Below are positions 28,260 to 38,725 of a DNA stretch of 64,000 nucleotides, piece after piece. The notes under the pieces were generated by a model. It did not search any database and was not told the DNA's origin. It saw only the letters and a list, made by a program, of their open reading frames with translations. The stretch lies in the NCBI GenBank assembly GCA_964007475.1, contig OZ023273.1, positions 140,403,308 through 140,467,307 of the forward strand, in the 5' to 3' direction. This DNA is from Hybos culiciformis. Lineage: Eukaryota > Arthropoda > Insecta > Diptera > Hybotidae. Positions within the stretch are counted from its first letter, which is position 1, and each line of letters starts with the position of its first letter. Made by a program: the position numbers and the translations under genes.

Positions 28260-28460
28260 ATATAGTGTCCTAGGTCAGGACCCATCCGACTGCTTTTAAA
28301 TTCCCCGGAAATGCTATTAATTTTATATGCAGCGGCAATGCGACTTTCCGATAAATAGGGGGGGACATTACGATAAATTGGGAATAAATAATGGCGAGAT
28401 TTAGAAAGCTTTGAAAATTAAGTTTAAAAATGAACCTTGAGTTTACATACCACAATCTTT
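28260..28460. other. GC-enriched patch of unknown origin
   Basis: The patch is noticeably richer in G and C than its surroundings, with CCTAGGTCAGGACCCATCCG, a run of seven G near 28360 and ATGGCGAGATTT. A 61-codon frame on the minus strand (28455-28270) covers it but has no recognisable domain. The composition contrast suggests a degraded mobile element; this is an inference. Confidence 0.3.
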
Positions 28461-31400
28461 GCTTTAAAAATCAGAAAAATTTTCATATTCAAAGTATGTA
28501 ATAAAATTTCTGTGCGTACTGATTAAAGTACAGATAAGTAAGCTACTCTAATTACATGAAATAATTTTTTTCGTTAATAAAAATTATAGTAATTACAACT
28601 TCATTTTTTTGTTTCTTGTTCAATTTTGAATTTTATATCATTAATTGAACTTTTGGTTGACATTATTAAAGGTCCTTGTTTAAATTAAGTTCATTACACA
28701 AATATTATTCTGAATATAATTTTCAATGAATATAATTTTTTTTTTGTTCCTGTAACATTTTTTGTTTCCTTATGTTTTTTAAAGGAAATGAAAGTAAATT
28801 TATTGCTATGGTTTGATGTGATTTTTATTTTTTATTTTTGGAAATTCAATAAAAGAAATAAATGAAAATTGCCACTTTGCATGACGTTAATTTACATTGG
28901 CAAAAAAAAAAAAAAAAAATAAGGAAATTTTATTTTTAAATCAAATTTTTTCTTTTTTCGGTCATTAGAGTAAAATTAATGTATTTTTATATAATACATA
29001 GTACAAAATAAAAAAAAATTTAAATTGAAATTATGTGGAGCATTATGTACTGTTGTATATATTCGAAATTTTTGTGATCATAATTAATGATTTATGCAAA
29101 TTTTATTCAAATAAATTTGTAGTTGTGCGGTAATGGTTTATAAATTATTATATATTTTTTAATTTTGATAACATTTTTACCAGCTATAAAAGCATAAAAA
29201 AATAGGAAAAAATTTAACGCATTTGAAAGCATTATCATCATTGATATTTAAAAGTCAATAATTTTTTTTTAAAATCCAATTCCATATTTCATAATTTTTT
29301 TTTTTGGAAATATAAACTTTCAATAATAACTTTATAGTTATGTATATATATACAAAAACGATTGGTGCGCAACTAAATCTCTGTCTATACAGTTGAATCA
29401 ATACCTTAACATTTTAATTTTCTTTCTTTGTATTCAGAAATATTTGGGAAATAAATAGGTCAACAGCAAACCAATCCAACCGTAGATCAAAACAACATAT
29501 ACATACCCATATATATTTTTAAACAATTTTTTTTTTATATGAAACTTGAAGACAAAAACTATTTAATGAAACATAGAAAATCAAAAATATAATACCTACC
29601 TGTATTAATATTCGACAGAAATTTGAAAAGAAAAGGCCAAAATATAAAAGAAACCTAACCCAGTCGCATTTTCAACTTAAAAGCTTTAGAAATACATTAT
29701 TATAGTAAAAAAAAAAGGGAATAAATCTTTGATTCAAAATCTTCGAATTAATAAGTATAGGAATAAAAATGATATTTCAATTTTTTTTAATGAACTGGAA
29801 CTCATGGTTATTGTAGTGGACATTGAATTCCATACACTGCGTTTTATCATATTTATTTTCATAAAATTCTTGTTTCGTTGCAGTATAGGCAAGTAAGGAA
29901 GGTATAACTTTTTTGATTATCAAGTATATGTATAGAAAAATCTTTACATATATGTCAGTCATAACGAGAATAAAAAAAAAATTAAAAGTAGAAGATTGAG
30001 ATGCCTGATAAGCATTTTATTCGATATCGATGTAGTAAAGTAAAAAAAATATGATTTTCATACGCAGTGCAAAATATCAAATATCGTTGCTTTATACATA
30101 TAATAACACTGGTTCTTGTTGACGTATACACTGAACGTTTCTTATTAATAATTTTCAAACTTAAATTTTTTTTTTAATTTTCATAAGGAGTTTAAAAATT
30201 TTAATTTAAATTGCAACAACATAATGATTTTATTTGAATAATTAATGATTAAAAATCACGCAATTTAAAAGTATATTTTTGCAAAGTACAAGGACCCCTA
30301 TTTTCTGTCGTATTATTTTAAACCAAAAAATTATAAGCAAAATTTTATTTTAACGATAAAATTCATATTTTGCGATAAATTATGATTGATTTGATTTCAA
30401 TGTAAAATTAAGGTAAAAAAAAAATTCGTAATTGTAGAACCAAGAAAAAAAATAAAATTGTTTGCCAAAGTAAATATGGGAAATTATTTTCTGAACCTAA
30501 GTAGTATTTTTATTCAGAATTTTTTCATCCTACATGTTGTTGTACATACAATTTTTTGTATAGAAAAAAAAAATGTTTATTCTTGGAAATTTCAAAAGCG
30601 TGCATTTTATTATGAAATTTATGTAATTGCATAAATTATTTTGTTAAAGTGAAAACCTCCTTTATGTCAACACAAACTATTAGCATGTAATTAAATAAAA
30701 TGTTTATGTGAATTTAAATGAAAATTTCTTGCATAATTTTGCTATAAATATAGTTTTTTTTTATTTTTTAATTTTATATAAAGTTCAGCTTCATGTTAAT
30801 AGCTAATTTTAACTCGCTAAATACATTTCAAAATAAACAAAATATGATACATACATATGTTTTTAAGCTTAAAATCTCTGGAATTATCAAAATTTTTAAG
30901 TCACGTGACCTAATGGTATAGTCAATGTTGTATAGGCATTTATAATATTATATACCAAAATTTAGGATATTTCTAATCTGTTTCTTGGCTAAAATGGAAT
31001 TTTAATCTTCTATGCTGCTTTTTAACATTTTTTTGCAAATTCTCAAATTCTATTTTAATAAAGTACAATGCATATGCATTTCTAGCTTTACTACGAAAGG
31101 AAAATAAGAAATATTTCTACGATCTATCATAATAGCAGTACAATTTGATTGTGAGAAAACGCTGCACTATTTTTTCAGTACCAGTATACTGGTACTTATA
31201 TTGCAAAATACTTAAATTTAATAAGCTTTGGACTTAAAACCTCATCATAAGGTATTTTGAAAATATCAAAAAATAAATTAAAGTTATTGCCTAATGATAT
31301 AAGATGAGCATTGTTTTTATATTCTGTGCGTTTTTCTTATTCTATGAACCTTCAAAAGGTTTTTCGATAAACCTTTGGTGTTATTTATATTTCGAGGAAC

Positions 31401-32828
31401 AATTTTCCATGTGCACCATAAGTCTATTAATACGGCGTCTTTAGTTACTACATTCTACACCTTTCTTCAAATATTTATATTCATGTAATATGTTGCATTA
31501 AATTTTCCACAAGATAATTACTATTGGCAACTATAATCATCTTTTTCAAGTTTAAAATTTGTTTTAATAAATAAAACGATATAATTAAAACAATAAGTTT
31601 AGAAACGGAAGAGAAATATTATTTACATACATTGTAAACCAAAAATTGAAGCTTAACCAAAAAAAAAAAAATAATGACAATAATTTTTAAAGTATTGTAA
31701 ATATATGTGAATACGATATTTAAGTGCACTCTATGTCACAAACATTAAAAAAAATACAATTTTTTTTATTATTGAAAATTTGTCTTAAAATTTTTGATAT
31801 TTGATATATTTTCTTTTGAAGTTGATTATTTTTTATTTTTTCTACTACGGAAAATATATATAATGCAAAAATAAAAAAAAAAAAAGAAAAACAAAAACTT
31901 TTGTTGATTGTTTAAAAATTGAAAAATTGAAGAGAAAAGGAAAAGCATGTCAATCGAAAATTGATGTTGTTTGCACTTTCATTGAATGCCAAAGACCAAC
32001 ATAAAGTTCGTTTTTGTTTTTCTTTTCTTTTTCTATTTGTTTGTTTTTTTTCTCATTGTTTGAAGAATATATTTTATGTTGTTTTTATATGGTTGGCTTT
32101 GGTTGACATTTCTTTACTTTTTTTTTTTTTTAAATTCTGTGTATAAGAAAATTTTGATGCACATATAAAAAGTATATTATATGCACTTTTAATGTTATTG
32201 TTTGACGAATAAGCTTTTATTAAAAAAAAGATATAGGTAAAGGTACTATTCTATAGATTCTTTTTTTGAAATATATATGATATAAGGCTTATAAACTTAG
32301 AATTGCATTATTATTTCCGACAAAGTTTTGAACGAAAATTAATTTTCTTAACTTGGATAATTTTTTTTAATGAGAAATATGAATTTTTATCAGATTTAAC
32401 TTGATACAGAATTTCATTTTAACCGAACTTCTATGTCAAAATAATAATTAAATGTGTTTAAAAGGAACTACATATATATATATATATACATCGTATTTTC
32501 AAACAAAAAGAAAAAAAAATTAATTGATGTAGAAAGAATCATAAAAATAGATAATTGCTTATTTTTACATCATTTAATTATCATTTCTCTTGTCTTAAAA
32601 TGTTTTTTTAAACATAGCAGCAGTAAGTTTCAGAGATATTGCTTAATGTTGTAATAAAAGTTCACATATTATTATTTAAGGAGTTTTCTTTTTTCATAAA
32701 AAAATATCGCATTTTCTACTTGATAAAACAATGAAATACAATATACCATATGTAATAGCTACCTACATACATACATATGTATTTTTTTCAACAAAAAGGA
32801 AAAATTTAATTTAGCAGAAAAATTAATG
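28461..32828. other. Gene-free AT-rich stretch
   Basis: No gene is supported. A 14-bp palindrome AATGCATATGCATT lies at 31067-31080 and a 20-bp perfect palindrome at 31177-31196. Other frames are short and A/T-run derived. Confidence 0.6.
31177..31196. repeat. Perfect 20-bp palindrome
   Basis: The left half AGTACCAGTA is followed by its exact reverse complement TACTGGTACT. A dimeric DNA-binding protein site is possible, as is chance; no neighbouring gene is seen. Confidence 0.7.
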
Positions 32829-32873
32829 GGCACACTATCGATGGTGCTGAAGCATTATTAGCACGATAGCGCC
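32829..32873 (+). ncRNA. Candidate small hairpin
   Basis: The left arm GGCACACTATCGATGGTGCT (32829-32848) pairs with AGCACGATAGCGCC (32860-32873) across an 11-nt loop, with two bulges: GGC/GCC, CTATCG/CGATAG and TGCT/AGCA blocks. The arms are GC-richer than the neighbourhood. The total length is shorter than a typical microRNA precursor and the arms match no microRNA I recognise, so it is listed only as a structure. Confidence 0.3.
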
Positions 32874-33903
32874 AAAGTGAAAATTTAACATAACAACGAA
32901 AATTTTGAAATTAATTCTACAGGAAAATAATAGATTTTTTTTTTGTATATATATATATATAGAATAAAAAATAAAAAAAAAATAATGAAAAATTAGTAAG
33001 AGAAAAAAAATTTATATATATTTAAAAAACTAAAGCAATTAAGTTTTAAGTGATTAATCCTTTTCCGGATTATTCATTCGATACTACAATATTTCTCTGG
33101 TACATGCAAGAATTTCCAATGAAGTGAAACTTTAGTGAAAAATAATAAGATTTTATTTTTTCATTCATGATACGAAAAATGAATTGATAACTTGATAGGT
33201 TTGATTTGTCTTGTGTCTATAATATGTAGTTATTTTAGAATTTATCCAATATGTTATGTGGATATTTATAGAATCCTCACTTTTTCGTAAATAATAATGT
33301 AATAATTTAAATAACTATTATTGCTAAAGCTATTTTTTTCCTACATGTTTCGTAAGTTGAGTGAATAAAAAAAAAAATTAATTTCCACATAAACTTTTCA
33401 ACCTGTCCTCTTAGATTTTTTGTTTTCATAAAAAGAAATCCCTCAAACATAGAAAATGAAATAAAAATTGGAGGAAAAAAAAAAACAACTCAGATTTTTG
33501 AATTGCAATTTTCTTTTCGGAGAAAAAAAAAAGTTCTTTATATATACCTACCTACAAGTAAATTGTTGATTAAATAGTTTTTAATGCTTGTGGAAATAGT
33601 GTGTAGAAAAATTCTATTCATTGTACCTATAGAATAAATTCAAGTTAAAAAAAAAATGGTGAGAAAATAAAATGTTTGCGTGTTAAGTTTTATTTGACCT
33701 ACACCTCTTTGTATAAAAAGCTATGTGGGGAAAATTAATTGATGTAGAATATGATTTAAAAGTTAAGATGTCAGTTTTTCACATGATAACATTGAATCCT
33801 TACGATTTTTTCTAATAATTGATTTTTTATGAAATTTATAAAGAAAACTATGAATACATGTACTATATATATAAAAATATATAACACAACCGATCATAAA
33901 TGA

Positions 33904-34160
33904 AGTATGGGGCCCGTTTGCAGCATTTCGATTTAAGATTCTTTAAATTAAGTCTCTGTCATTAGAGTCGACTTAAATTTTTATGAAATTTATGAAAATG
34001 TTATATCTGTATGACAAGGGTCTTACCTAGGCTGGAGCCTCTAACTCCGAATCCCGAAATGACCCAGTCTCCATAGTATGGAAGTGAACGGGATGGACGG
34101 ACAAACGAACATCTGATGAAAATGTATGTAGTCCGTTTTTTTAAATTTTTGATCAAAAAC
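33904..34160 (+). repeat. Dispersed repeat R2, copy 2
   Basis: Same orientation as 6768-7160. Matching edges are AGTATGGGGCCCGTTTGC at 33904 and ATGGACGGACAAACGAAC followed by ATGTAGTCCGTTTTTTTA ending about 34142. An internal 10-bp stem AAATTAAGTC/GACTTAAATTT lies near 33945-33980. The 104-codon frame at 34315-34001 (minus strand) runs through this repeat and is not a gene. Confidence 0.45.
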
Positions 34161-34884
34161 GGGATAAAAAACACAAATTGCCGAAGAATATTATAGAAAA
34201 AATAAATGAGTAATGTGATCAAATCTTTCTCAGAAAACAGTGTCAGAAAATCAGAAACTGAAGAGAATGTTAGAAATTTTATTTGCAAATATGTAAAAAT
34301 GTTAACAATGTTCACAAAAAGTCAGATTTTAAGTATTTTCCTTTTTTTATTATATTTTCCATTTTCTATTATATGAAAAATAATAATAATAATACATATA
34401 TAGAAATAAATAAAATAAATCTGAAAGAAAATATACAAAAAAAAAAAAATTAAATAATAATAATAAAAATATAGAAAAAAAAAACCATATTTTTTTGATT
34501 TTCAAAGACTTCCTATTTTTAGTCCCTCTCTAACGAATAAAAACAGAATTTTTATACAAAAGGATATAAAAAATATAATCCTATTAAATATTTCTTTTGT
34601 CATATCATTATCAAAAAAAGATGTCAAAAACAAAAAAAAAAAAAAGGGAAGACAATAAATTTGATATCCTTTTATCTGTTTAGTAAGAAATCAAAACAAA
34701 AAGAAATCATCATCAAATCAATATTACAAAAGAAGAAAAATCATATCCTGTCAGTTTTCAAATTTTATTTTTTAATTTTGTTTTTTTTTTTTGGAAATGA
34801 TCATAATATTTCTAAAAACTTATATATATACTTATTTAAATGTTAATTCCTTAAAGTCATTCAATCGAGTATAAATAATACACC
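34161..34884. other. AT-rich non-coding stretch
   Basis: Poly-A and (AAT)n runs; no gene seen. Confidence 0.6.
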
Positions 34885-35078
34885 CCAGTTGTGTAGAACG
34901 AAAATACCAGTTGTTCACAAACATACCAGTTGTGCAGAACCTAAATACCAGTTGTGCCCAAGCATATCAGTTGTGCAGAACGAAAATTCGAGTTGTGCAC
35001 AGGTATATCAGTTGGGCACAACCTAAATACCAGTTGTGCCGAAGCGTAGCAGTTGTGCAGAACTAAAATACCAGTTGT
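34885..35078. repeat. Minisatellite with alternating 22- and 19-bp units
   Basis: About ten units begin with (C/T)CAGTTGTG. Two unit types alternate: a ~22-bp type, CAGTTGTGCAGAACCTAAATA-like, and a ~19-bp type, CAGTTGTGCCCAAGCATA-like. This gives a ~41-bp higher-order repeat present about 4.5 times. The array is richer in G and C than its flanks. Each unit carries CAGTTG, which is an E-box form (CANNTG) and, on the other strand, CAACTG, a Myb-type core. It lies about 2.2 kb upstream of the collagen-like gene; a regulatory role is only a possibility. Confidence 0.85.
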
Positions 35079-37215
35079 CTTTTTGATAGTGTAGCTTGAA
35101 ATGCAATAAAAAGTTTTAAAAGAGTGTTAAGTATTCCTGCTAATTATCACCATAGTTTTAATTTTGTAATTTTTAACGACTGTAGGTCGTGATAACGCAA
35201 TCATCAGGAGACGTGGAATTGAAATTTTATGCTTAGAAACAAGTTTTAAAAAAAAACTAATTCTGAGAATTTTAAACATCATTCGCAAACGATCGATCAA
35301 ACGATTTTATTTTATTAACTATTAAAGTGAACAAATTATGTAGTTAGTGAGTGTACGTAGTAAAACATTATATGAAGCAGCATTCATAGCAATCCGCTTG
35401 CAAAATAAGAGGGTACGCAAATAATATGAAACCAATTTAAAGAAAAATAAAATAATTTTATGGTTGCTATTTTTTCTAGATGGTTTAATATAAATTTGTT
35501 ATATTTTTTTTTCTTGATATTATACTAAACGAAAGTAATCATATTTTTCTGGTTAAAAATTACAGAGTATATATGTATATAATGAAAAAAAGTTTTATAA
35601 AGTGGATTATGAAAGTAGATCAGGTCAGTGTGGCTATGAAGCGCTGCCAATACCTTTTTAATTAAGAATTAGAACAAATTGAATTACTATAATTACTCTA
35701 GTTACAAAAACTTCTGAGAATAATAAATATCTACCTACACAATTTGAAGTCATTTTTCTTGGGAGCTCTTTTATGTTCAGTACACAGTTATAAATAACAC
35801 GATATTATATTAAGCAGCGTTTTAGTTTCTTAACACGAATATGTTTCTAGAAAGACTTTTTAAGGCATAAAGAATCTGGAGCACAAAGTGTTTTAAAAAT
35901 AAAACGAATAAAGACATAAAATATTGTATTTCCTAATTAAATATATTGTGCTGAACAAAACACCCTATATTTATAATAAGATTTAATTTATTATTTTGGT
36001 GAAAATACGATTTCTTCGATATGATATCAATAAAAGTCTATTCTTATTATTATAAAATACTTTTTATTTTTGGATTTAAGATTTTTGTTGGCTGCGCACA
36101 AGATTACAAATTACTTTCGAATAATAAAAAAAAAAACTTTTCGTATAATTTTCAAATAAAAAAAGAAATTCATATAAAATAAAGTGTGGGAGAAATCTTA
36201 TATGGGATGAAATTAAATAGCAATAAAATATTGCTGAAAACTTGAGATAATAAAATGATACAATTTTTTAATAAAATTGGAATTGAGAACATAATATATC
36301 GTAATATCAAATTAGTTTCATTTTTATCAAAAATTATATTTTCTACCTATTTTGTTTTGAAATGAAATATAATAATTATAATTACCAGATTTAAACAAGA
36401 CTTGGAAAATTCAATAGAAAATGTCAATTTCTAAGAAAATCTTTATAGTAGAGTATAGGTACAGTACTATATAATATACTTTACGGCAACTGTGATAATA
36501 GACTAGGTATAGGTGACGGGCATGTCGTACAATAGCATGTCACATTACAGATTATTTATTAAATTCTCATTGAATTCTTGCTTCTAGAATTTTAGTTAGT
36601 TATTGAAAATTCACACTTCTCGAAGAGAACTGAAAATATGACATACGAACTAAATTAATTATAGATGTTGATAGAGACCTCCTGGTGTAATATAAAGATG
36701 CCTATATAAATTGATTGATTTTTAATTAGGTTGTTCTTTGAGAGTTTCAAAATTGCCTAAATCTAAATTTGAAACCATTAAGTTGCCAACATCTTAATCA
36801 AAATTAAAATCATGAAACTAATCTATCTGAAAGCTTGAACGTGAGCGCTGTGCGTTAAAAATTTATCAATGAAAGAAAGAAATAAAAAAACCGAATAAAT
36901 TAATAACACCGGAAAAAATATTGTATTAGAGAATAATAAATATTGAAAATTACTCTAAATTATTAGTAATCGCAGTTATTTCTCTTCAAAAATTTAAATT
37001 CGCTCTCCAAGACATTTAATGAATTAATGTGAATTTTTTTTTATATTAATGAATTTATTGACACTATTGTTGACCATTATCATTTGCAGACGTAACCTAA
37101 TACCTACATAACCTGATTTGCTACTCAATTTTATTTAAAAAACTTTTAATTTTTTAATTTTTTTTTTTTTTGTTACTAAATTTCAATACCAATGACCGTT
37201 TAACATATTTTGTAG
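35079..37215. other. Upstream region of the collagen-like gene
   Basis: AT-rich with no other gene seen. It probably contains the gene's cis-regulatory sequence, but no motif cluster stands out apart from the minisatellite immediately upstream of it and the TATA-like sequence at its right edge. Confidence 0.5.
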
Positions 37216-37223
37216 TATAAAAA
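37216..37223 (+). promoter_or_regulatory. Candidate TATA box
   Basis: TATAAAAA lies 50 nt before the ATG at 37266. A start site about 25-30 nt downstream would leave a short 5' leader of about 20 nt. In sequence this AT-rich, a TATA-like word is weak evidence, and no clear initiator motif is visible. Confidence 0.3.
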
Positions 37224-37265
37224 AAAAGAATTAATTTTGGATTTGAATTTAAGCTTAATTTAATT

Positions 37266-38671
37266 ATGAAAGTGATACTGTTAACATCAATATTAGTATT
37301 TTCTATAAATACAACTGAATTAAGTTTAATATCTTATATTAGACGAGGAAAACAATATAGTTCTTATTGTTATTGTCCTGCCGGCCCACCTGGATTACCG
37401 GGATCGCCTGGAGATAGAGGTGATATTGGCGAAAAAGGTCCCCCAGGAGATAAGGGTGATGAAGGTTTTAAGGGTCCAATAGGTAAATACGGACTGAAAG
37501 GTCAACCTGGAGAAACTGGAGAAAGAGGGAATATGGGTTTTGTTGGACCAGGTGGGCCTAGAGGCCCAAGAGGTAAACCATTTTTTTTCAATATATAAAT
37601 AAATTTCTTTCTCATGCAGGTGACTAGACTTTACCTTCAAATAACCAACATATTTAAATGAACTTTTTTAAAGGACCAAGAGGACCACCGGGCCCTTCTG
37701 GACTAATTTTTCCAATAGTAAAAAGAACCCAGAAGAGACCTAGATTTCAAAGAAAGAGTAAATCAGTGAAACCATCAAAATTTGAGAAATTGGACAATAT
37801 TTATTTATTCGAAAAAATTCGAAAAGAAAATTTGAGAATTTTTGGTTTGAATACTAATCGAAACTGCTTCTGTCCATATGGATTGCCTGGACCACCGGGT
37901 CCAAATGGTCCACCTGGAATGAAGGGTCCTTTAGGAGATAAGGGTCCTGCAGGTGACATCGGCATCGAAGGTGATCAAGGAGAAGAAGGAGAACAAGGGA
38001 ATAGGGGAGAAAAGGGGGAAATCGGACATGCTGGTATAACTGGCCCTATGGGAGAGGCTGGAGTTCAAGGACTAACGGGTTTGTATAATGTAAAATAATT
38101 ATGAGGTCGTTCTAAAATAAATGTTTTAGGTCGAAGAGGACCAACGAGAGAATTATTATTGAGAAGAAGACACAGACAGCTTAGTTTTAATTTATTTGAA
38201 GACTGTACATGTCCACGAGGACCTCCTGGGCGAAAAGGAGAAAAGGGACACGCAGGCTCCAATGGTCTAAAAGGTTTGAAAGGCAATAGAGGTTCAAGAG
38301 GACGAAAAGGAGAAGCTGGTGAAGTCGGAGCTAAAGCAATGAAAGGTTATAAAGGTGAAAGAGGTCCTATTGGACCAATTGGACCAGTCGGAAGACCAGG
38401 AGTTGTTGGACAAATTGGCTTACCGGGATCCTCCGAAAAACTATCGCAACAACAAGTACAAGAATATGATTATGATTATGAACAAAACATAAATTATTTA
38501 GATATGGAGTACAATGATGATTATGATTATTATGAAAGAAAGTCTGATTTTCGAAAATTAGATGACACAAGTAAAAATTCGCCAAAAATGGCAATATTAT
38601 ATTCGAAGAACAGATTCAACTCAACCAGTAATCGTAATCGCAAATATTTTTTCAAATTTAAAATTAAATAA
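37266..38671 (+). CDS. Secreted three-module collagen-like protein, spliced (3 exons, 417 aa)
   Basis: Join 37266-37572, 37674-38078, 38130-38671. The start ATG opens a hydrophobic signal peptide (residues 1 to about 16-20) and has A at -3. Three modules follow. Module 1 has C35-Y-C37-P and 25 Gly-X-Y triplets (40-114). After a basic linker (115-166), module 2 has C167-F-C169-P and 24 triplets (172-243). After a second basic linker with RRRHR (249-253), module 3 has C263-T-C265-P and 24 triplets (268-339), with one Gly replaced by Ala at 307. The tail (340-417) has eight Tyr among Asp/Glu at 350-372 and a basic end. Pro and Lys are common in the third triplet position, with KGD/KGE pairs known to stabilise triple helices. 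The Cys pairs could crosslink chains. No NC1, C-propeptide or other globular domain is present, so it is not a fibrillar or type IV collagen. A silk, glue, cuticle or matrix role is an inference; collagen silks are known in some sawflies. Triplet periodicity runs unbroken across both splice junctions. Confidence 0.9.
37573..37673 (+). other. Intron 1 of the collagen-like gene (101 nt)
   Basis: Donor AGAG|GTAAAC; acceptor TTTTTTTAAAG|GACC. Phase 1: the Gly codon 103 is split as G|GA. Joining restores an uninterrupted GPR-GPR-GPP run. A better-looking acceptor, TTTCTCATGCAG at about 37619, would read Gly-Asp-stop, so it cannot be used for the full protein. Confidence 0.85.
38079..38129 (+). other. 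Intron 2 of the collagen-like gene (51 nt)
   Basis: Donor ACGG|GTTTGT; acceptor ATGTTTTAG|GTCG. Phase 1: Gly codon 238 is split as G|GT. Retention would add Leu-Tyr-Asn-Val-Lys and stop, removing the third module. The short length is typical of many insect introns. Confidence 0.85.
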
Positions 38672-38725
38672 AACCTTTCCAGAGTATTTTTTTATTCAAG
38701 AACAGAAATTTACGTATTTAATAAA
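38667..38725 (+). terminator. Candidate polyadenylation signals
   Basis: AATAAA occurs at 38667-38672, overlapping the stop codon, and again at 38720-38725 followed by TACTGTTTTAAAG. The second is the more plausible signal and would give a 3' UTR of under 100 nt. Such words are frequent by chance in this sequence; a further one lies at 38892. Confidence 0.35.

Noticed and set aside
30901..30930. tRNA-like CCTAATGGTATAGTC
   Set aside because: It resembles an A box, but there is no matching B box (GTTCRANNC) at the right spacing and no cloverleaf.
34001..34315. 104-codon minus-strand frame
   Set aside because: Half of it lies in dispersed repeat R2; the rest is Phe/Ile/Leu-rich A/T-run translation.
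37395..37640. Open frame on the minus strand opposite collagen exon 1
   Set aside because: It is the antisense shadow of Gly-X-Y codons and extends into intron 1; it has no independent features.
38065..38594. Two minus-strand frames opposite exon 3
   Set aside because: They are antisense shadows of the Gly-X-Y repeat and the Tyr/Asp-rich tail.
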